Source: a bacterium UBP2_UBA2255
GTDB lineage: Bacteria > Edwardsbacteria > AC1 > EtOH8
Direction of reading: 5' to 3'
Assembly (NCBI GenBank): GCA_002347565.1
Contig: DDXR01000058.1
Coordinates: forward strand, 1-33,983
DNA length: 33,983 nt
This document shows, one piece after another, positions 16,298 through 24,991 of the stretch (its first letter is position 1; the number at the start of each line of letters is the position of its first letter). A program made the translations under genes and the position numbers. The notes below the pieces were generated by a model. It made no database searches. It was not told where the DNA came from and worked only from the letters and a program-made list of their open reading frames with translations.

Positions 16298-18579
16298 CGC
16301 TCCCCGATCGTCCGCAGCAGCGAGCTGTCCTCGTAGGTCCGGATGCCCCACAGGCGGAAGTAGGCGCGGAACCACCCGTTGACGGCGTCGCCGACCGCAC
16401 CCTTGCGGTTGACCAGCCGGCTGGTCATCAGGGCGTACATCTGCCGGTGCGGGATGACGCGCTCCGCCTGCAGGCGCCGCCGCTGGCGGACGATCCACGG
16501 CAGGTTGCCGATCAGCCAGCCGTAGGCGTAAAAATGGTTGACCCATTCTGGCCGCCGGAACACGGCCAATCGAACCAGCGCCTTGATTGTGTTCCATGCC
16601 TCCAGTGCGATTGCCAGAGGCAAGGTGGCCGTCAACCCGCGCCAGGAATGGAACAACACGATGTTAAGCAGGCGGTTCTTGGAACTGTGCAGGATCACCA
16701 GCGGGAACAGCTTACCCGCCGTCACGCCGCCCTTGTGCTGCACCACCGAGCTCCGCACCAGTACGGTCTTGTACCCCATCAGCAGGGCGCGGCGGCAGAG
16801 GTAGGTGTCCTCGAAGTACGCGAAGTACTCGTCCAGGAACGGCAGGCCCAGCAGGTCGCGGCGAAAGATCAGGCCGCAGCCCGAGACGGCGAGCACCTTG
16901 GCGCCGCCGGGATCTCTGTAGACGTTGTCGATGGTCATCCCCAGCATGTTGGGGGCGCCGGCCGTCCGCTGCCGGCCGACATCGATGTTCTCGTTGTAGA
17001 CCATCGAGCCCGCCACGGCCGTGCTGGGGTTTCGTACCAGCTCGTCCACCAGCTCGCCCAGCCAGTCCCCGGGCACGGTGGTATCGTTGTTGAGCAGGGC
17101 CACCAGCTGCCCGGCGCAGTGGCGCACGCCCAGGTTGTTGCCGCCGGCGAAGCCCAGGTTCCGTTCGCTGCGGACCAGTCGCACCTCCGGGAACTCCAGC
17201 GCCAGCAGTTCGGCCGTCCCGTCGGTCGATCCGTTGTCCACGACGACGGTCTCGAAGTTGCCGTACCGCTGCTTGCGCAGCGACGGCAGGCAGTCGCGCA
17301 GCAGGTGGGCCCCGTTGTAGGAGACGATCACCACCGACACCAGCGGGTGCGGTTCGCGGGCGATCCGAGCCTCCCGCCCGGCGATGCCGGTCCAGCGGGC
17401 GATCTCGGCGTGCCAGCGATCGACTATCCTGTTCCAACTGTAGCGCTCCCGGCAGAACTCGCGGGCGTTTTCCGCCAGGGCCGCCGCGGCCGCGTCGTCG
17501 CCGGCCAGCCGGACCACGGCATCGGCGTAGGACTGGGCATCGTCCGCCACGACCAGCTCGCGCCCCGGGGTGGCCAGGATCCCTTCGTTGGCGATCGAGG
17601 TCGCCACCACCGGCAGGCCGTGGGCCATCGCCGCCAGCACCTTGATTTTTATACCGCTGCCGCTCAGCATCGGGCAGATCATCAGGCGCGCCCGGTCGAG
17701 GAAGGGCTCGATCGACGGCACGTACCCCGTGACGGTGATCGCGGGATCGGCCGCCGCGGCTGAAAGCAGCTCCGGGGCGGGATCGAGCCCGACGATCGTC
17801 AGCCGGGCCTGCGGCACCCCGGCCTTGACCCGCGGCCAGCAGTTGTCGATGAACCAGCGGACGCCCTCGACGTTGGGCAGGTGCGCCATGTGGCCGACGA
17901 AGAGGATCTCCGCCCCCGGCCGCGGCGCCGCCGCACCGGTGCCGCCGCCGATGTCGATCGGGCTGCCGAGCGGGACCACCGCGATCCTGGCGTCGCCGCG
18001 GCTGATGTGGTCGCGGTCCCTGGGCGACACCACCATGGCGCCGTCGTAGAGCCGCAGCAGCCGGCGCTCGTGGCGCCCCGTCTTGTAGGCCTCCCAGCGC
18101 TTCAGCCACCGCGCCACGCCCCGGGCGGCGGCGGCCTCGCGGCCGATCGCCAGCGAGAAGGCGTCGATCAGGTCGATCACCTTCCAGGTCTCGTTGAACC
18201 GCTCGAAGTACGGGGCCATGATGATCTGCGACACGTAGACCAGGTCGAACTCCTCGCGCTCGGTGATGGCCTCCAGTTTGCGCCGGGTGCGGTCGTCGAT
18301 GTTCAGGTACGAGGCGTAGTCTAGCTGCGAGAAGAAGCGCGGGCCGACCTGCTGCAGCCATGACAGCTCGGGCGTGTCGCTCACCACCTGGGTCACCACC
18401 TGCCGGCACAGCGGCCGCAGGTTCGCGGCCAGGGCGTCGTCCTCCGCCTTCTCGATGTTGGAGAACAGGTGGATCTCGTGCCGGGCCGACAGCCGCCGGA
18501 TCAGCTCGAAGTTGCGCAGCCGGTCGCCGCCGTTGTAGGGCGGCCAGGGCAGGCGGGGCGTGACGAACAGGATCTTCAC
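16294..18579 (-). CDS. Bifunctional glycosyltransferase: N-terminal GT4 fused to C-terminal GT2
   Basis: A 761-residue two-domain protein. Residues 1-395 are a GT4-type GT-B module that begins VKILFVTPRLPWPPYNGGDR, like the PEP-CTERM/EpsH-associated sugar transferases, with ILFVGHMAHLPN (225-236) opening the donor domain. The donor motif reads SGSGIKIKVLAAMAHG, where Ala316 stands at the site usually held by the second Glu of the E-x7-E region. Residues 411-761 are a rhamnosyltransferase-like GT2 module: VSVVIVSYNG (414-423), VVVDNGSTDG (445-454), LLNNDT (495-500) and FEDTYLCRR (589-597), plus an amphipathic or membrane-binding tail (about 625-700). The start is GTG at 18579, sharing one base with the upstream TAG. 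The two modules presumably add consecutive sugars. The N-terminal half may be impaired or use a variant donor site. Confidence 0.9.
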   Translation of the reverse strand: MKILFVTPRLPWPPYNGGDRLRNFELIRRLSARHEIHLFSNIEKAEDDALAANLRPLCRQVVTQVVSDTPELSWLQQVGPRFFSQLDYASYLNIDDRTRRKLEAITEREEFDLVYVSQIIMAPYFERFNETWKVIDLIDAFSLAIGREAAAARGVARWLKRWEAYKTGRHERRLLRLYDGAMVVSPRDRDHISRGDARIAVVPLGSPIDIGGGTGAAAPRPGAEILFVGHMAHLPNVEGVRWFIDNCWPRVKAGVPQARLTIVGLDPAPELLSAAAADPAITVTGYVPSIEPFLDRARLMICPMLSGSGIKIKVLAAMAHGLPVVATSIANEGILATPGRELVVADDAQSYADAVVRLAGDDAAAAALAENAREFCRERYSWNRIVDRWHAEIARWTGIAGREARIAREPHPLVSVVIVSYNGAHLLRDCLPSLRKQRYGNFETVVVDNGSTDGTAELLALEFPEVRLVRSERNLGFAGGNNLGVRHCAGQLVALLNNDTTVPGDWLGELVDELVRNPSTAVAGSMVYNENIDVGRQRTAGAPNMLGMTIDNVYRDPGGAKVLAVSGCGLIFRRDLLGLPFLDEYFAYFEDTYLCRRALLMGYKTVLVRSSVVQHKGGVTAGKLFPLVILHSSKNRLLNIVLFHSWRGLTATLPLAIALEAWNTIKALVRLAVFRRPEWVNHFYAYGWLIGNLPWIVRQRRRLQAERVIPHRQMYALMTSRLVNRKGAVGDAVNGWFRAYFRLWGIRTYEDSSLLRTIGER

Positions 18580-19244
18580 TACTTGCGGCCCACGATGTAG
18601 ACGGCGCCGGCGGCATGCTCGAACTGGTCGAGGGATCGCCCAATGAACAGGCGGCGAACGCGACGTACCAGTGCATCGACCGGCGATTGCCGGCCCCGGG
18701 TATCGGGATCCTCTCCCGCTGCGATGACGTCGAAACCTGACCGTTCCATCATCTTGCGCAGCAAGGCCAATGGAAAGGGCCGGACATGGGTCGTATCCAG
18801 CCAGAAGGCCTCGGTCATCACCTGCCGGGCGATGCAGTTCGGCGTGATCAACACCAGCGCACCCCCGGGTTTGAGCGCAGCGTGCGACAACGCGATCAAT
18901 TGTTCCGCCTCGCCGGGGCACATGTGCTCTATCACGTGGCTGGCGAAAATGCCGTCGAATACGCCGGACTTGCCAGCAAGATACTGCAGGGCGTTCGCGC
19001 AGGCTACATCGCATCCGACCCGCGTACCCGCGCGTCCGGCATGGTCCGGATCGAGGTCCAAGCCGTATGGCTGGAACCCGTGCGACTGCAGCAGTTCCAG
19101 GAACAATCCCAGCCCGCAGCCGAGGTCCAGCACCGCGCCGCCCGGGGCGAAGAATCGCAGGTACTTCTCCTGGATCCGGCGCAGCGCCGCCTCCGGTGTG
19201 CCGAAGGCCTCGATGTTGTCAAACCGGTCTGAGCGTGGCATCAT
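18579..19244 (-). CDS. Class I SAM-dependent methyltransferase
   Basis: A 221-residue methyltransferase. Motif I is VLDLGCGLG (38-46), YGLDLDP (60-66) carries the ribose-binding acid, FASHVIEHM is motif IV, and LKPGGALVLITPN is motif V with the post-motif Asn. The D-T-T-H-V-R-P-F segment after it is common in this glycan-cluster group. Two ATGs occur at 19244 and 19241. The gene overlaps the 3' end of the flippase gene by 26 nt, and its TAG stop shares a base with the GTG of the fusion glycosyltransferase. It probably methylates a sugar or terminal phosphate on the lipid-linked unit, but the target is inferred only from context. Confidence 0.88.
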   Translation of the reverse strand: MMPRSDRFDNIEAFGTPEAALRRIQEKYLRFFAPGGAVLDLGCGLGLFLELLQSHGFQPYGLDLDPDHAGRAGTRVGCDVACANALQYLAGKSGVFDGIFASHVIEHMCPGEAEQLIALSHAALKPGGALVLITPNCIARQVMTEAFWLDTTHVRPFPLALLRKMMERSGFDVIAAGEDPDTRGRQSPVDALVRRVRRLFIGRSLDQFEHAAGAVYIVGRK

Positions 19245-20688
19245 TTTGACCGTGCATGAACGTTCGCAACAACCTCGTCTCGTCCGCCGACAGCGGGCGC
19301 AGTACCCAAAGGATCGAGAAATACGTCCCGATGCCGGCCGGGATCGTCCACCAGAAACCGGCGAAGCGCATCACCGGATACATGACCGCCGCCATGACCA
19401 GACAGGCCAGGGCCGGCTTAACCAGACAGGAAACGGGATCAAACACCGCATAGATGCTGTCCTTCAGCCAGCGCCGATACTGGAACCAGCAGAAGTAATG
19501 GGTGGCGACCATCGTGGCTGCAGCGCCGAGCGCGCCCCACACGGTGATCAGAACGAGATTCCCGATCGCGTTGAAAAGCGTGTTAAACGCGGCGATCTTC
19601 GCCACGGCCGTTTCCTGGTTGCGCGCCGTGGAAATGGCCCCCATGGCGCTGGTGACGAAAATTGCCGGTAACGCCCAACACAGGATCCGGAACACGCCGG
19701 CTGATGACTGGTACTCCGCTCCGTACAGCTTTGCGATCACGTCCGTGGCCATCAACGACCCACCGACCGCCAGTGGCAGACCGATGATCAGCATCCCCTT
19801 GATGAGACTGGCCGCCGCCCGTGCGCTCGCTATTTCCGATCCCTGTCCGTATAACACTGAAAACCTTGGGTAGACGGCGCCGGCCACCGCGCCCGGGAGA
19901 AAGATCAATCCCATCACCAGCGCCAGCGCCGCGTTGTAGATGCCGACCGCCGCCGCCCCTTTGATCTTGTACAGCAGCACCGAGTCGATCCGCACGTAGA
20001 ACACCATCATCAGGTTGGCCACGGCGAACGGAAAGCCCGCCGCGATGACGCGCTGCCAGCGCCCCCGCATCCCGCCCAGCCGGGCGGCCATCTGCCGCCG
20101 GTAGCGGGCCGCGGCCGCGGCCGCGAACATGACGGCGCGGGCGACCAGCGCGACGACGCCGTACCAGATGAAGAACAGCCGCAGGTCCGCGCCCCCGCGC
20201 AGCGCCACCGCGCCCACCGCCACGCCCAGCAGGTTGCCCGCCGTCTGCAGCAGGCTCTGGAACCCCATCTCCTCGAACGCGGCGAACAGCATGAAGAACC
20301 CGTTGGACAGGTTGGCGATGCCCTGCCCCACCAGCCCCCACACCAGCAGCTCGGCCACCAGCGGGTCCCTGATGAACACCGGCGCCAGCGCGGCGGTCAG
20401 CGCCACCTCGGCCGCCAGGATCAGCAGCTTGAGCGCGGTGATGTCCAGCACGTACTGGCCGGCCAGCCCGCGGGCCCGCGCCACTTCGCGCACCAGGATG
20501 TTGCTGAAGCCCAGGTCCAGCGGGATCGACAGGAAGGTCAGCGCCGCCAGCACGAAGCTGTAGCGGCCGAAGTCCGCCTGGCCCAGCGTCCGCGCCACGT
20601 AGGCGAAGAAGAACAGGAAGATCACCTTCTCGGCCAGGCTGGCCAGGGTCAGGAACAGCGTGTTCCTGATGATCAGCCGGCCGCTCAC
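19219..20688 (-). CDS. Wzx-like oligosaccharide flippase (MOP superfamily)
   Basis: A 489-residue inner membrane protein with about fourteen hydrophobic segments. The N-terminus has the MOP/PST family look: a first helix from NTLFLTLASLAEK, then the A-R-T-L-G-Q-A-D-F-G-R-Y segment and D-L-G-F-S-N-I-L-V-R-E. It would move undecaprenyl-diphosphate-linked repeat units from the cytoplasmic to the periplasmic face. The MFYVRIDSVLLYKIKG-like stretch in the middle, with its conserved Arg and Asp, is usual for Wzx proteins. The GTG at 20688 overlaps the DUF2079 stop as GTGA. Together with the wzy-like gene it points to the Wzx/Wzy route and not an ABC-transporter route. The last residues are encoded inside the next methyltransferase gene (26-nt overlap). 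Confidence 0.9.
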   Translation of the reverse strand: MSGRLIIRNTLFLTLASLAEKVIFLFFFAYVARTLGQADFGRYSFVLAALTFLSIPLDLGFSNILVREVARARGLAGQYVLDITALKLLILAAEVALTAALAPVFIRDPLVAELLVWGLVGQGIANLSNGFFMLFAAFEEMGFQSLLQTAGNLLGVAVGAVALRGGADLRLFFIWYGVVALVARAVMFAAAAAARYRRQMAARLGGMRGRWQRVIAAGFPFAVANLMMVFYVRIDSVLLYKIKGAAAVGIYNAALALVMGLIFLPGAVAGAVYPRFSVLYGQGSEIASARAAASLIKGMLIIGLPLAVGGSLMATDVIAKLYGAEYQSSAGVFRILCWALPAIFVTSAMGAISTARNQETAVAKIAAFNTLFNAIGNLVLITVWGALGAAATMVATHYFCWFQYRRWLKDSIYAVFDPVSCLVKPALACLVMAAVMYPVMRFAGFWWTIPAGIGTYFSILWVLRPLSADETRLLRTFMHGQNDATLRPV

Positions 20689-22700
20689 CGCGCTGCCCCG
20701 CCCCGGGGCCAGACCTTCTGCCGCGCCAGGATGCGCTGGTCCGACCACGGCATGATCTCCGCCCGTTCCGTGACGATCGGCGCCTCGGGGATGGTGGACG
20801 TCACCATAACGATGCTGTCAGGCGCTTCGACGTTCCTGATCTGATAGGTCTCCGTATAGCCGAGTCCGCGCTTCCAGCCCGCGGTCCGGCGCAGCAGATA
20901 CGACGGCCAATGCACGGCCTTGATGCACCTCGTCCCGTAATACAGTTCGTCGATAACGATCAGGTCCGGCACGGTGTCATGGACGGCCCATTCGGCCGTG
21001 ACTGCAAGCGTGCCCTGGCCCTGCCGCAAAGCGTATTGAACGAGCTCCGGGCCGTTACCGGGCCGTACCGTTGGCGGACCGCCCCGCTTCAGCTTGTGTT
21101 CCCTGACATCGCCGGCCAGCCCCTGCGGGGCCTTGTCCAGCAGCAGCACCCCGTCGCGCAGGTCGCGGATCGACCATGACGCCTCGGCCAGCAGCCGGAA
21201 CAAGGCCTCGCGTTCGCGCAACCGGGAGAAGTTGGGCAAGGGGAACCGCTCCAGCAGGTCGACGCACACCACGTCGACGCGCGCACTAGCCGCAGGATCG
21301 AAGCGGCCGGCATCCGGGCCGACGAATGTGATCCAGGGCGAGGGGAACATGTGGCAGTCGCGCCGGTGCGTCAGGTGCGGGCAGATCTCCGCCGAAGCGG
21401 ACACCGGGACTGACGATGGGATGCGCGCGATCATGCTGTCGGTGATGGCGTCGTGCCGGGTGACCCGGTACTGGTGGAGCTGGCCGTGGTAGTACCAGTC
21501 GCGCGTTTTCCAGAACCGCAGCGCCAGCGGCGACCCGCCCCAGAAGAACGTGCAGGACACCGAGGCGGCGAGCACCCCGGCCGACATCCCGCGGCGGACC
21601 CGGGCAGGGGACAGCGCCGTGCGCCGGCCGAGGAACACCGACAGCCGTTCCCATCCGGCGATGGCCGCGTACGCCAGGAACGGGACCAGCACCGCATTGT
21701 GGTGGTTGTGCAGGTCGAACGTCCCCTGTCCAGTCATCAGACCGCCAAGGATCGGGATGAGCGGCAGCACCAGCCACCCGGAAAGCACCGGCAGCAATCC
21801 CATCGGCAGCAGCAACAGGGCGAGCGTGCCCAGGTTCTTGACCGACAGTACCCGGGCGATCATCGCCGGCACGTCTCCGTAGATCAGGCCGGCGTATTCC
21901 AGGTACAGCCCGTCGCGCATCCTGAAGTGGGGGATGATCCAGAACTGGGCGGCGGCGAACCAGAGGATCCCGGCGATCAGGACCGCGACGCCCTGTTTGC
22001 GCTGCCCGGTCAGGACCATCGCCAGGCCCAGCCCGGCCGCGGCCAGCGAGACGTACTCCTTGCAGGCCAGCGCCAGCAGCAGGAACACCGCGAACAGCCA
22101 CCATCGCCTGCGCTCCAGGAAGAGCAGCGCCCACAACAGGAAACCGGCCGCCAGGGTGTCGCCGTGGAACTCGAACAGGTTCGCGAACTGCAGCGCCGGA
22201 TGCAGCAGATAGGCGCACAGCAGGGCGATCCCGGCGCCGCCGGAGCCCAGCCGGCGCCGCGCCATCAGGTACAACGGGATCCCGCCTGACGCGATCACCG
22301 CCGTCTGCAGGACCAGCAGCATCCTGGCGTCATCCCAGATCCGGTACAGCGGCGCGATCAGGAAATACACCGGCTCGAAATGGATGCCCAGCCGGCTGAC
22401 GCGCTGGCCGGTCTCGTAGAAGGTGAACTCCAGCGGCCGGCCGTCCAGCACCCCCCGGATCGCCTGGTCCATGTGACCCAGGTCGACCATCCCCATGTTG
22501 TAGGCTGCGTACGAGCAAAGCGGCAGCACGGTGAACACGGCCCCATACCCCGCGATCAGCGCCCCGGCTACCCACGGCCAGCGTTTCGCCGCCTGCGGGT
22601 CGCCCGGTCCGGCGCGGCGCGAGGCGAGCAGGAACGCAGCGACGGCCGCTCCCGCGGCCAGCGACACGCCCAGCAGATTGTCAATGAGCTCGTGGCCCAT
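20685..22700 (-). CDS. DUF2079 family membrane protein, GT-C-like
   Basis: A 671-residue polytopic membrane protein with about ten hydrophobic segments in the first 400 residues and a soluble C-terminal part of about 270 residues. It matches the DUF2079 pattern: VDLGHMDQAI (72-81) in the first periplasmic loop, FTFYETG (92-98), HFEPVYFLIAPLY (107-119), LFEFHGD (175-181) and CKEYVSL (213-219). The acidic D73/D78 loop after the first helices resembles the catalytic loop of GT-C enzymes such as PMT and ArnT, which take sugars from polyprenyl phosphate. No enzymatic activity is established for the family to my knowledge. Its stop overlaps the flippase start, and a DPM-like GT2 that could supply Und-P-sugar lies nearby, so a GT-C role is a reasonable inference. 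Confidence 0.86.
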   Translation of the reverse strand: MGHELIDNLLGVSLAAGAAVAAFLLASRRAGPGDPQAAKRWPWVAGALIAGYGAVFTVLPLCSYAAYNMGMVDLGHMDQAIRGVLDGRPLEFTFYETGQRVSRLGIHFEPVYFLIAPLYRIWDDARMLLVLQTAVIASGGIPLYLMARRRLGSGGAGIALLCAYLLHPALQFANLFEFHGDTLAAGFLLWALLFLERRRWWLFAVFLLLALACKEYVSLAAAGLGLAMVLTGQRKQGVAVLIAGILWFAAAQFWIIPHFRMRDGLYLEYAGLIYGDVPAMIARVLSVKNLGTLALLLLPMGLLPVLSGWLVLPLIPILGGLMTGQGTFDLHNHHNAVLVPFLAYAAIAGWERLSVFLGRRTALSPARVRRGMSAGVLAASVSCTFFWGGSPLALRFWKTRDWYYHGQLHQYRVTRHDAITDSMIARIPSSVPVSASAEICPHLTHRRDCHMFPSPWITFVGPDAGRFDPAASARVDVVCVDLLERFPLPNFSRLREREALFRLLAEASWSIRDLRDGVLLLDKAPQGLAGDVREHKLKRGGPPTVRPGNGPELVQYALRQGQGTLAVTAEWAVHDTVPDLIVIDELYYGTRCIKAVHWPSYLLRRTAGWKRGLGYTETYQIRNVEAPDSIVMVTSTIPEAPIVTERAEIMPWSDQRILARQKVWPRGGAAR

Positions 22701-23493
22701 TGCGGCTCTTCTTCATGGCGGTCACCATCAGACCGCCGGCTTGCCGGTCGTCCGGCAACAGGCGGTCCAGCTGTGCCAGCGCGAACAATAGCGGGAACGA
22801 GGTCACGACCAGCGCCGGCCAGCGCAGCAGCATCCGGTTGGCACGCCACGCCAGGCGCCCCGGCCCCTTGAAGTACTGCCGGTGCCGAACCACATCGAGC
22901 CCGGCCGCGGCCAGCAGCTGGCGCAACGCCTCCGGCGTGTACCCGTCGCGCTTGTGGTCGAAATCGGCGGCCACCGAGGACGAGAACCGGCTCGCGGCTG
23001 GGACCGTGATCAACAGGCGCCCGGTATCGCTCATCGCCCCGGCCATGGCCGTCACCGCGGCCCGGTCGTCATCGATGTGCTCGAGCACGTCGGAACAGAC
23101 GATGAGATCATACCCCTTCCCGGGGATGGCCTCGGTCAGGTCTGCCCGCAGCAAGGTGTGCGACGCGGCTAGCACAGATAGCAGCGCGCCGGCCTGCTCA
23201 AGTTTGCCCTGCTGCAGGTCGATCCCCACCAGGTCCGCGCCGGGGAAGATCCGCGCCAGTTCCGCCAGATACAACCCCGGCCCGCAACCAGCGTCAAGGA
23301 TCCGGCGCGGCGGTGGATCGCACTCCCGCGCCGCCGCCATCACCAGGGCCGCGCGGACCCGCATCCCGACGTGGGGCACGCCCATCAGCCGCAGCGCCAG
23401 ACGCGCTGGCCATGAGTCGATCACCACCGTCCGGCCATCGGCCGTCGACAGGGCGGCGCGGGAAAGCTTCGCCAGCACCGATCCAAACGGCAT
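22681..23493 (-). CDS. Class I SAM-dependent methyltransferase
   Basis: A 270-residue methyltransferase. Motif I is ILDAGCGPG (65-73), VGIDLQ carries the ribose-binding acid, and CSDVLEHIDDD is motif IV. The late segment DHKRDGYTPEALRQLL is typical of Methyltransf_11 proteins that are followed by a hydrophobic stretch, here RWPALVVTSFPLLFALAQL (about 227-245), which may bind the membrane. This suggests a lipid-linked substrate. The ATG at 23493 shares one base with the TGA of the upstream membrane protein (TGATG), and the stop overlaps the DUF2079 gene by 20 nt. A much longer open frame extends upstream but lies within the LPG-synthase-like gene and is not used. Confidence 0.87.
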   Translation of the reverse strand: MPFGSVLAKLSRAALSTADGRTVVIDSWPARLALRLMGVPHVGMRVRAALVMAAARECDPPPRRILDAGCGPGLYLAELARIFPGADLVGIDLQQGKLEQAGALLSVLAASHTLLRADLTEAIPGKGYDLIVCSDVLEHIDDDRAAVTAMAGAMSDTGRLLITVPAASRFSSSVAADFDHKRDGYTPEALRQLLAAAGLDVVRHRQYFKGPGRLAWRANRMLLRWPALVVTSFPLLFALAQLDRLLPDDRQAGGLMVTAMKKSRNGPRAH

Positions 23494-24410
23494 CAGCGCG
23501 CTCCCCGCCGGCGGATCGCCGACACGGCGGCGCCGGCCAGCTCGCAGGCCATCCACATGACACGGGAGACCAGTGAAATCGACAACCCGGTCGCCACCGG
23601 AACGACCGGTGCCAGCAGAACAACCAGGGCGCCCTCGCGGACACCCAACCCGCCGGGGACCACGAAACTGATCAATCCCAACAGCCACGAGAAAACGAAC
23701 GCCGGCATCGCCGCTGCCGCGGCGCTCCAGGTCAGACCGGTCATCCCTTTCACCAACAGCATTCCGGACAGTCCGTACACGGCCCATGCCGAAACGTACA
23801 TCGCTGCCAGCGCCAGGATGCGCTCGAACGAGAGATCGATCGCGACCGGGTCCCGCCGCAGCAGCCGCAGCGCCCTGTTTAACGCCCGGGTCATCAGCTT
23901 CGGATGCAGCGCGGGCACCGTCAACGCGGCCAGCAGCGGCAGCCACAGCGCCAGGGAGCCGTGGACCAGCCGGCGGGCGAACAGCAGCTCCATCGCCGCC
24001 GTCGCCGCCAGGTTGGTGATGACCAGCAGGACCAACTCGACGTACGTCGCCGCCAGGGCGATCGCGCCCCGCATGCCCCGGCGCTGCGACAGGAAGATCC
24101 GCCCGATGATGGTCATCACCCGGCCCGGCACGTACTTCCCCAGTTGCGAAACGAACCAGATCTCGAAGGTGTCCCGGCGATCCGCCCGTTCGCCCATCGA
24201 CCGCACGGTGCGATGCCAGGCGTCCCACAGCAACATGAAATAGAGTCCCAGTGCGGCCAGCGCCGCCAGACACAGCGGCCAGTCCACGGTCGCGAGCATG
24301 CCGGAGAGGGCGGACCGTTGCCGCGCGACCAGCACCGCCATCGCGGCCAGCGCTGCCAGGAAGAACGCCGCCGTCCACAGCGCGGCGCGGTTGAATGACC
24401 TTACTTCCAT
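23493..24410 (-). CDS. Lysylphosphatidylglycerol synthase TM-region/UPF0104-like membrane protein
   Basis: A 305-residue integral membrane protein with about seven or eight hydrophobic segments, of the LPG_synthase_TM (MprF flippase-like) family. The signature W-F-V-S-Q-L-G-K-Y-V-P-G-R (85-97) and the late V-P-G-G-L-G-V-R-E-G stretch are the two family hallmarks. It lacks the cytoplasmic aminoacyl-transferase domain of MprF, so lysyl transfer is not expected. Related standalone proteins occur in many glycan and lipid loci and are proposed to be lipid flippases or, as in archaeal AglD, glycan enzymes. Start ATG 24410 lies inside the previous methyltransferase gene (10-nt overlap). Its position beside a DPM-like GT2 suggests a role in moving or using polyprenyl-phosphate sugars. 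That role is inference. Confidence 0.86.
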   Translation of the reverse strand: MEVRSFNRAALWTAAFFLAALAAMAVLVARQRSALSGMLATVDWPLCLAALAALGLYFMLLWDAWHRTVRSMGERADRRDTFEIWFVSQLGKYVPGRVMTIIGRIFLSQRRGMRGAIALAATYVELVLLVITNLAATAAMELLFARRLVHGSLALWLPLLAALTVPALHPKLMTRALNRALRLLRRDPVAIDLSFERILALAAMYVSAWAVYGLSGMLLVKGMTGLTWSAAAAAMPAFVFSWLLGLISFVVPGGLGVREGALVVLLAPVVPVATGLSISLVSRVMWMACELAGAAVSAIRRRGAR

Positions 24411-24991
24411 TTTTCCGCCAGCACGATCGTCCAGGGGAACGAGCCCGCCGTCCGGATGATCGTGGCCTGGCGCGACACGAACGAGCGGAATGCCGACGCG
24501 CTCCAGCGCTGGACATGTTCCGGATGGTTGCCGAGCCGCGACAGATATTTCCCGCGACCCAGGTTCGCCATCCGGAACCACGGCTCGTGCGGTACCGACA
24601 GCAGCAGGTACCGCCCCGTCACCCGCACCAACTCCCGCAGCCCGTCCTCCGGGCGGTCCAGGTGCTCCAGCACCTCGCTGGCCACCACCAGGTCGTACGA
24701 GCCGTCGGGTTCGGCGAGGGCGTATATGTCCCCGGTGGCGAGCGTGACGCCGGGCAGCAACCGCCGGGCATAGCCGATGGCCTCTTCATCGAGGTCCACG
24801 CCTTTCCACCGCCAACCGGGATGCCGGTCGCGCAGGTGCCGGATCAGGAAGCCCTCGCCGCAGCCGACCTCGATGACGCTCGCCACCTCGATGCCGTCGA
24901 GCAGCGCCGCCGCGGATCCCATGAACCGATCGATCAGCGCTCGTTGCACCGGATTGGCGGTTGTGTGCTTCCGCAGGTTAGTGCTTGCCAT
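24401..24991 (-). CDS. Class I SAM-dependent methyltransferase
   Basis: A 196-residue, short methyltransferase. Motif I is VIEVGCGEG (39-47), KGVDLDEEAI holds the ribose-binding Asp, and ASEVLEHLDRPEDGL is motif IV. The sequence LLLSVPHEPWFRMANLGRGK follows motif V and is a recognisable block in methyltransferases found beside DPM-like GT2 genes. It starts at ATG 24991, 14 nt inside the GT2 gene, and its TAA overlaps the membrane protein start by 10 nt. The tight packing suggests joint work with the GT2 and the LPG-synthase-like protein, perhaps on a polyprenyl-linked sugar. The substrate is not known. Confidence 0.88.
   Translation of the reverse strand: MASTNLRKHTTANPVQRALIDRFMGSAAALLDGIEVASVIEVGCGEGFLIRHLRDRHPGWRWKGVDLDEEAIGYARRLLPGVTLATGDIYALAEPDGSYDLVVASEVLEHLDRPEDGLRELVRVTGRYLLLSVPHEPWFRMANLGRGKYLSRLGNHPEHVQRWSASAFRSFVSRQATIIRTAGSFPWTIVLAEKWK

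Noticed and set aside
18580..19014. Upstream extension of the GT4-GT2 fusion frame.
   Set aside because: It is Arg/Pro-rich shadow sequence within the methyltransferase at 18579-19244; the GTG at 18579 matches the family start.
23494..24516. Upstream extension of the methyltransferase frame at 22681 that would give 611 residues.
   Set aside because: It lies out of frame over the LPG-synthase-like membrane protein gene, which has clear family signatures. TGATG at 23491-23495 fixes the start.
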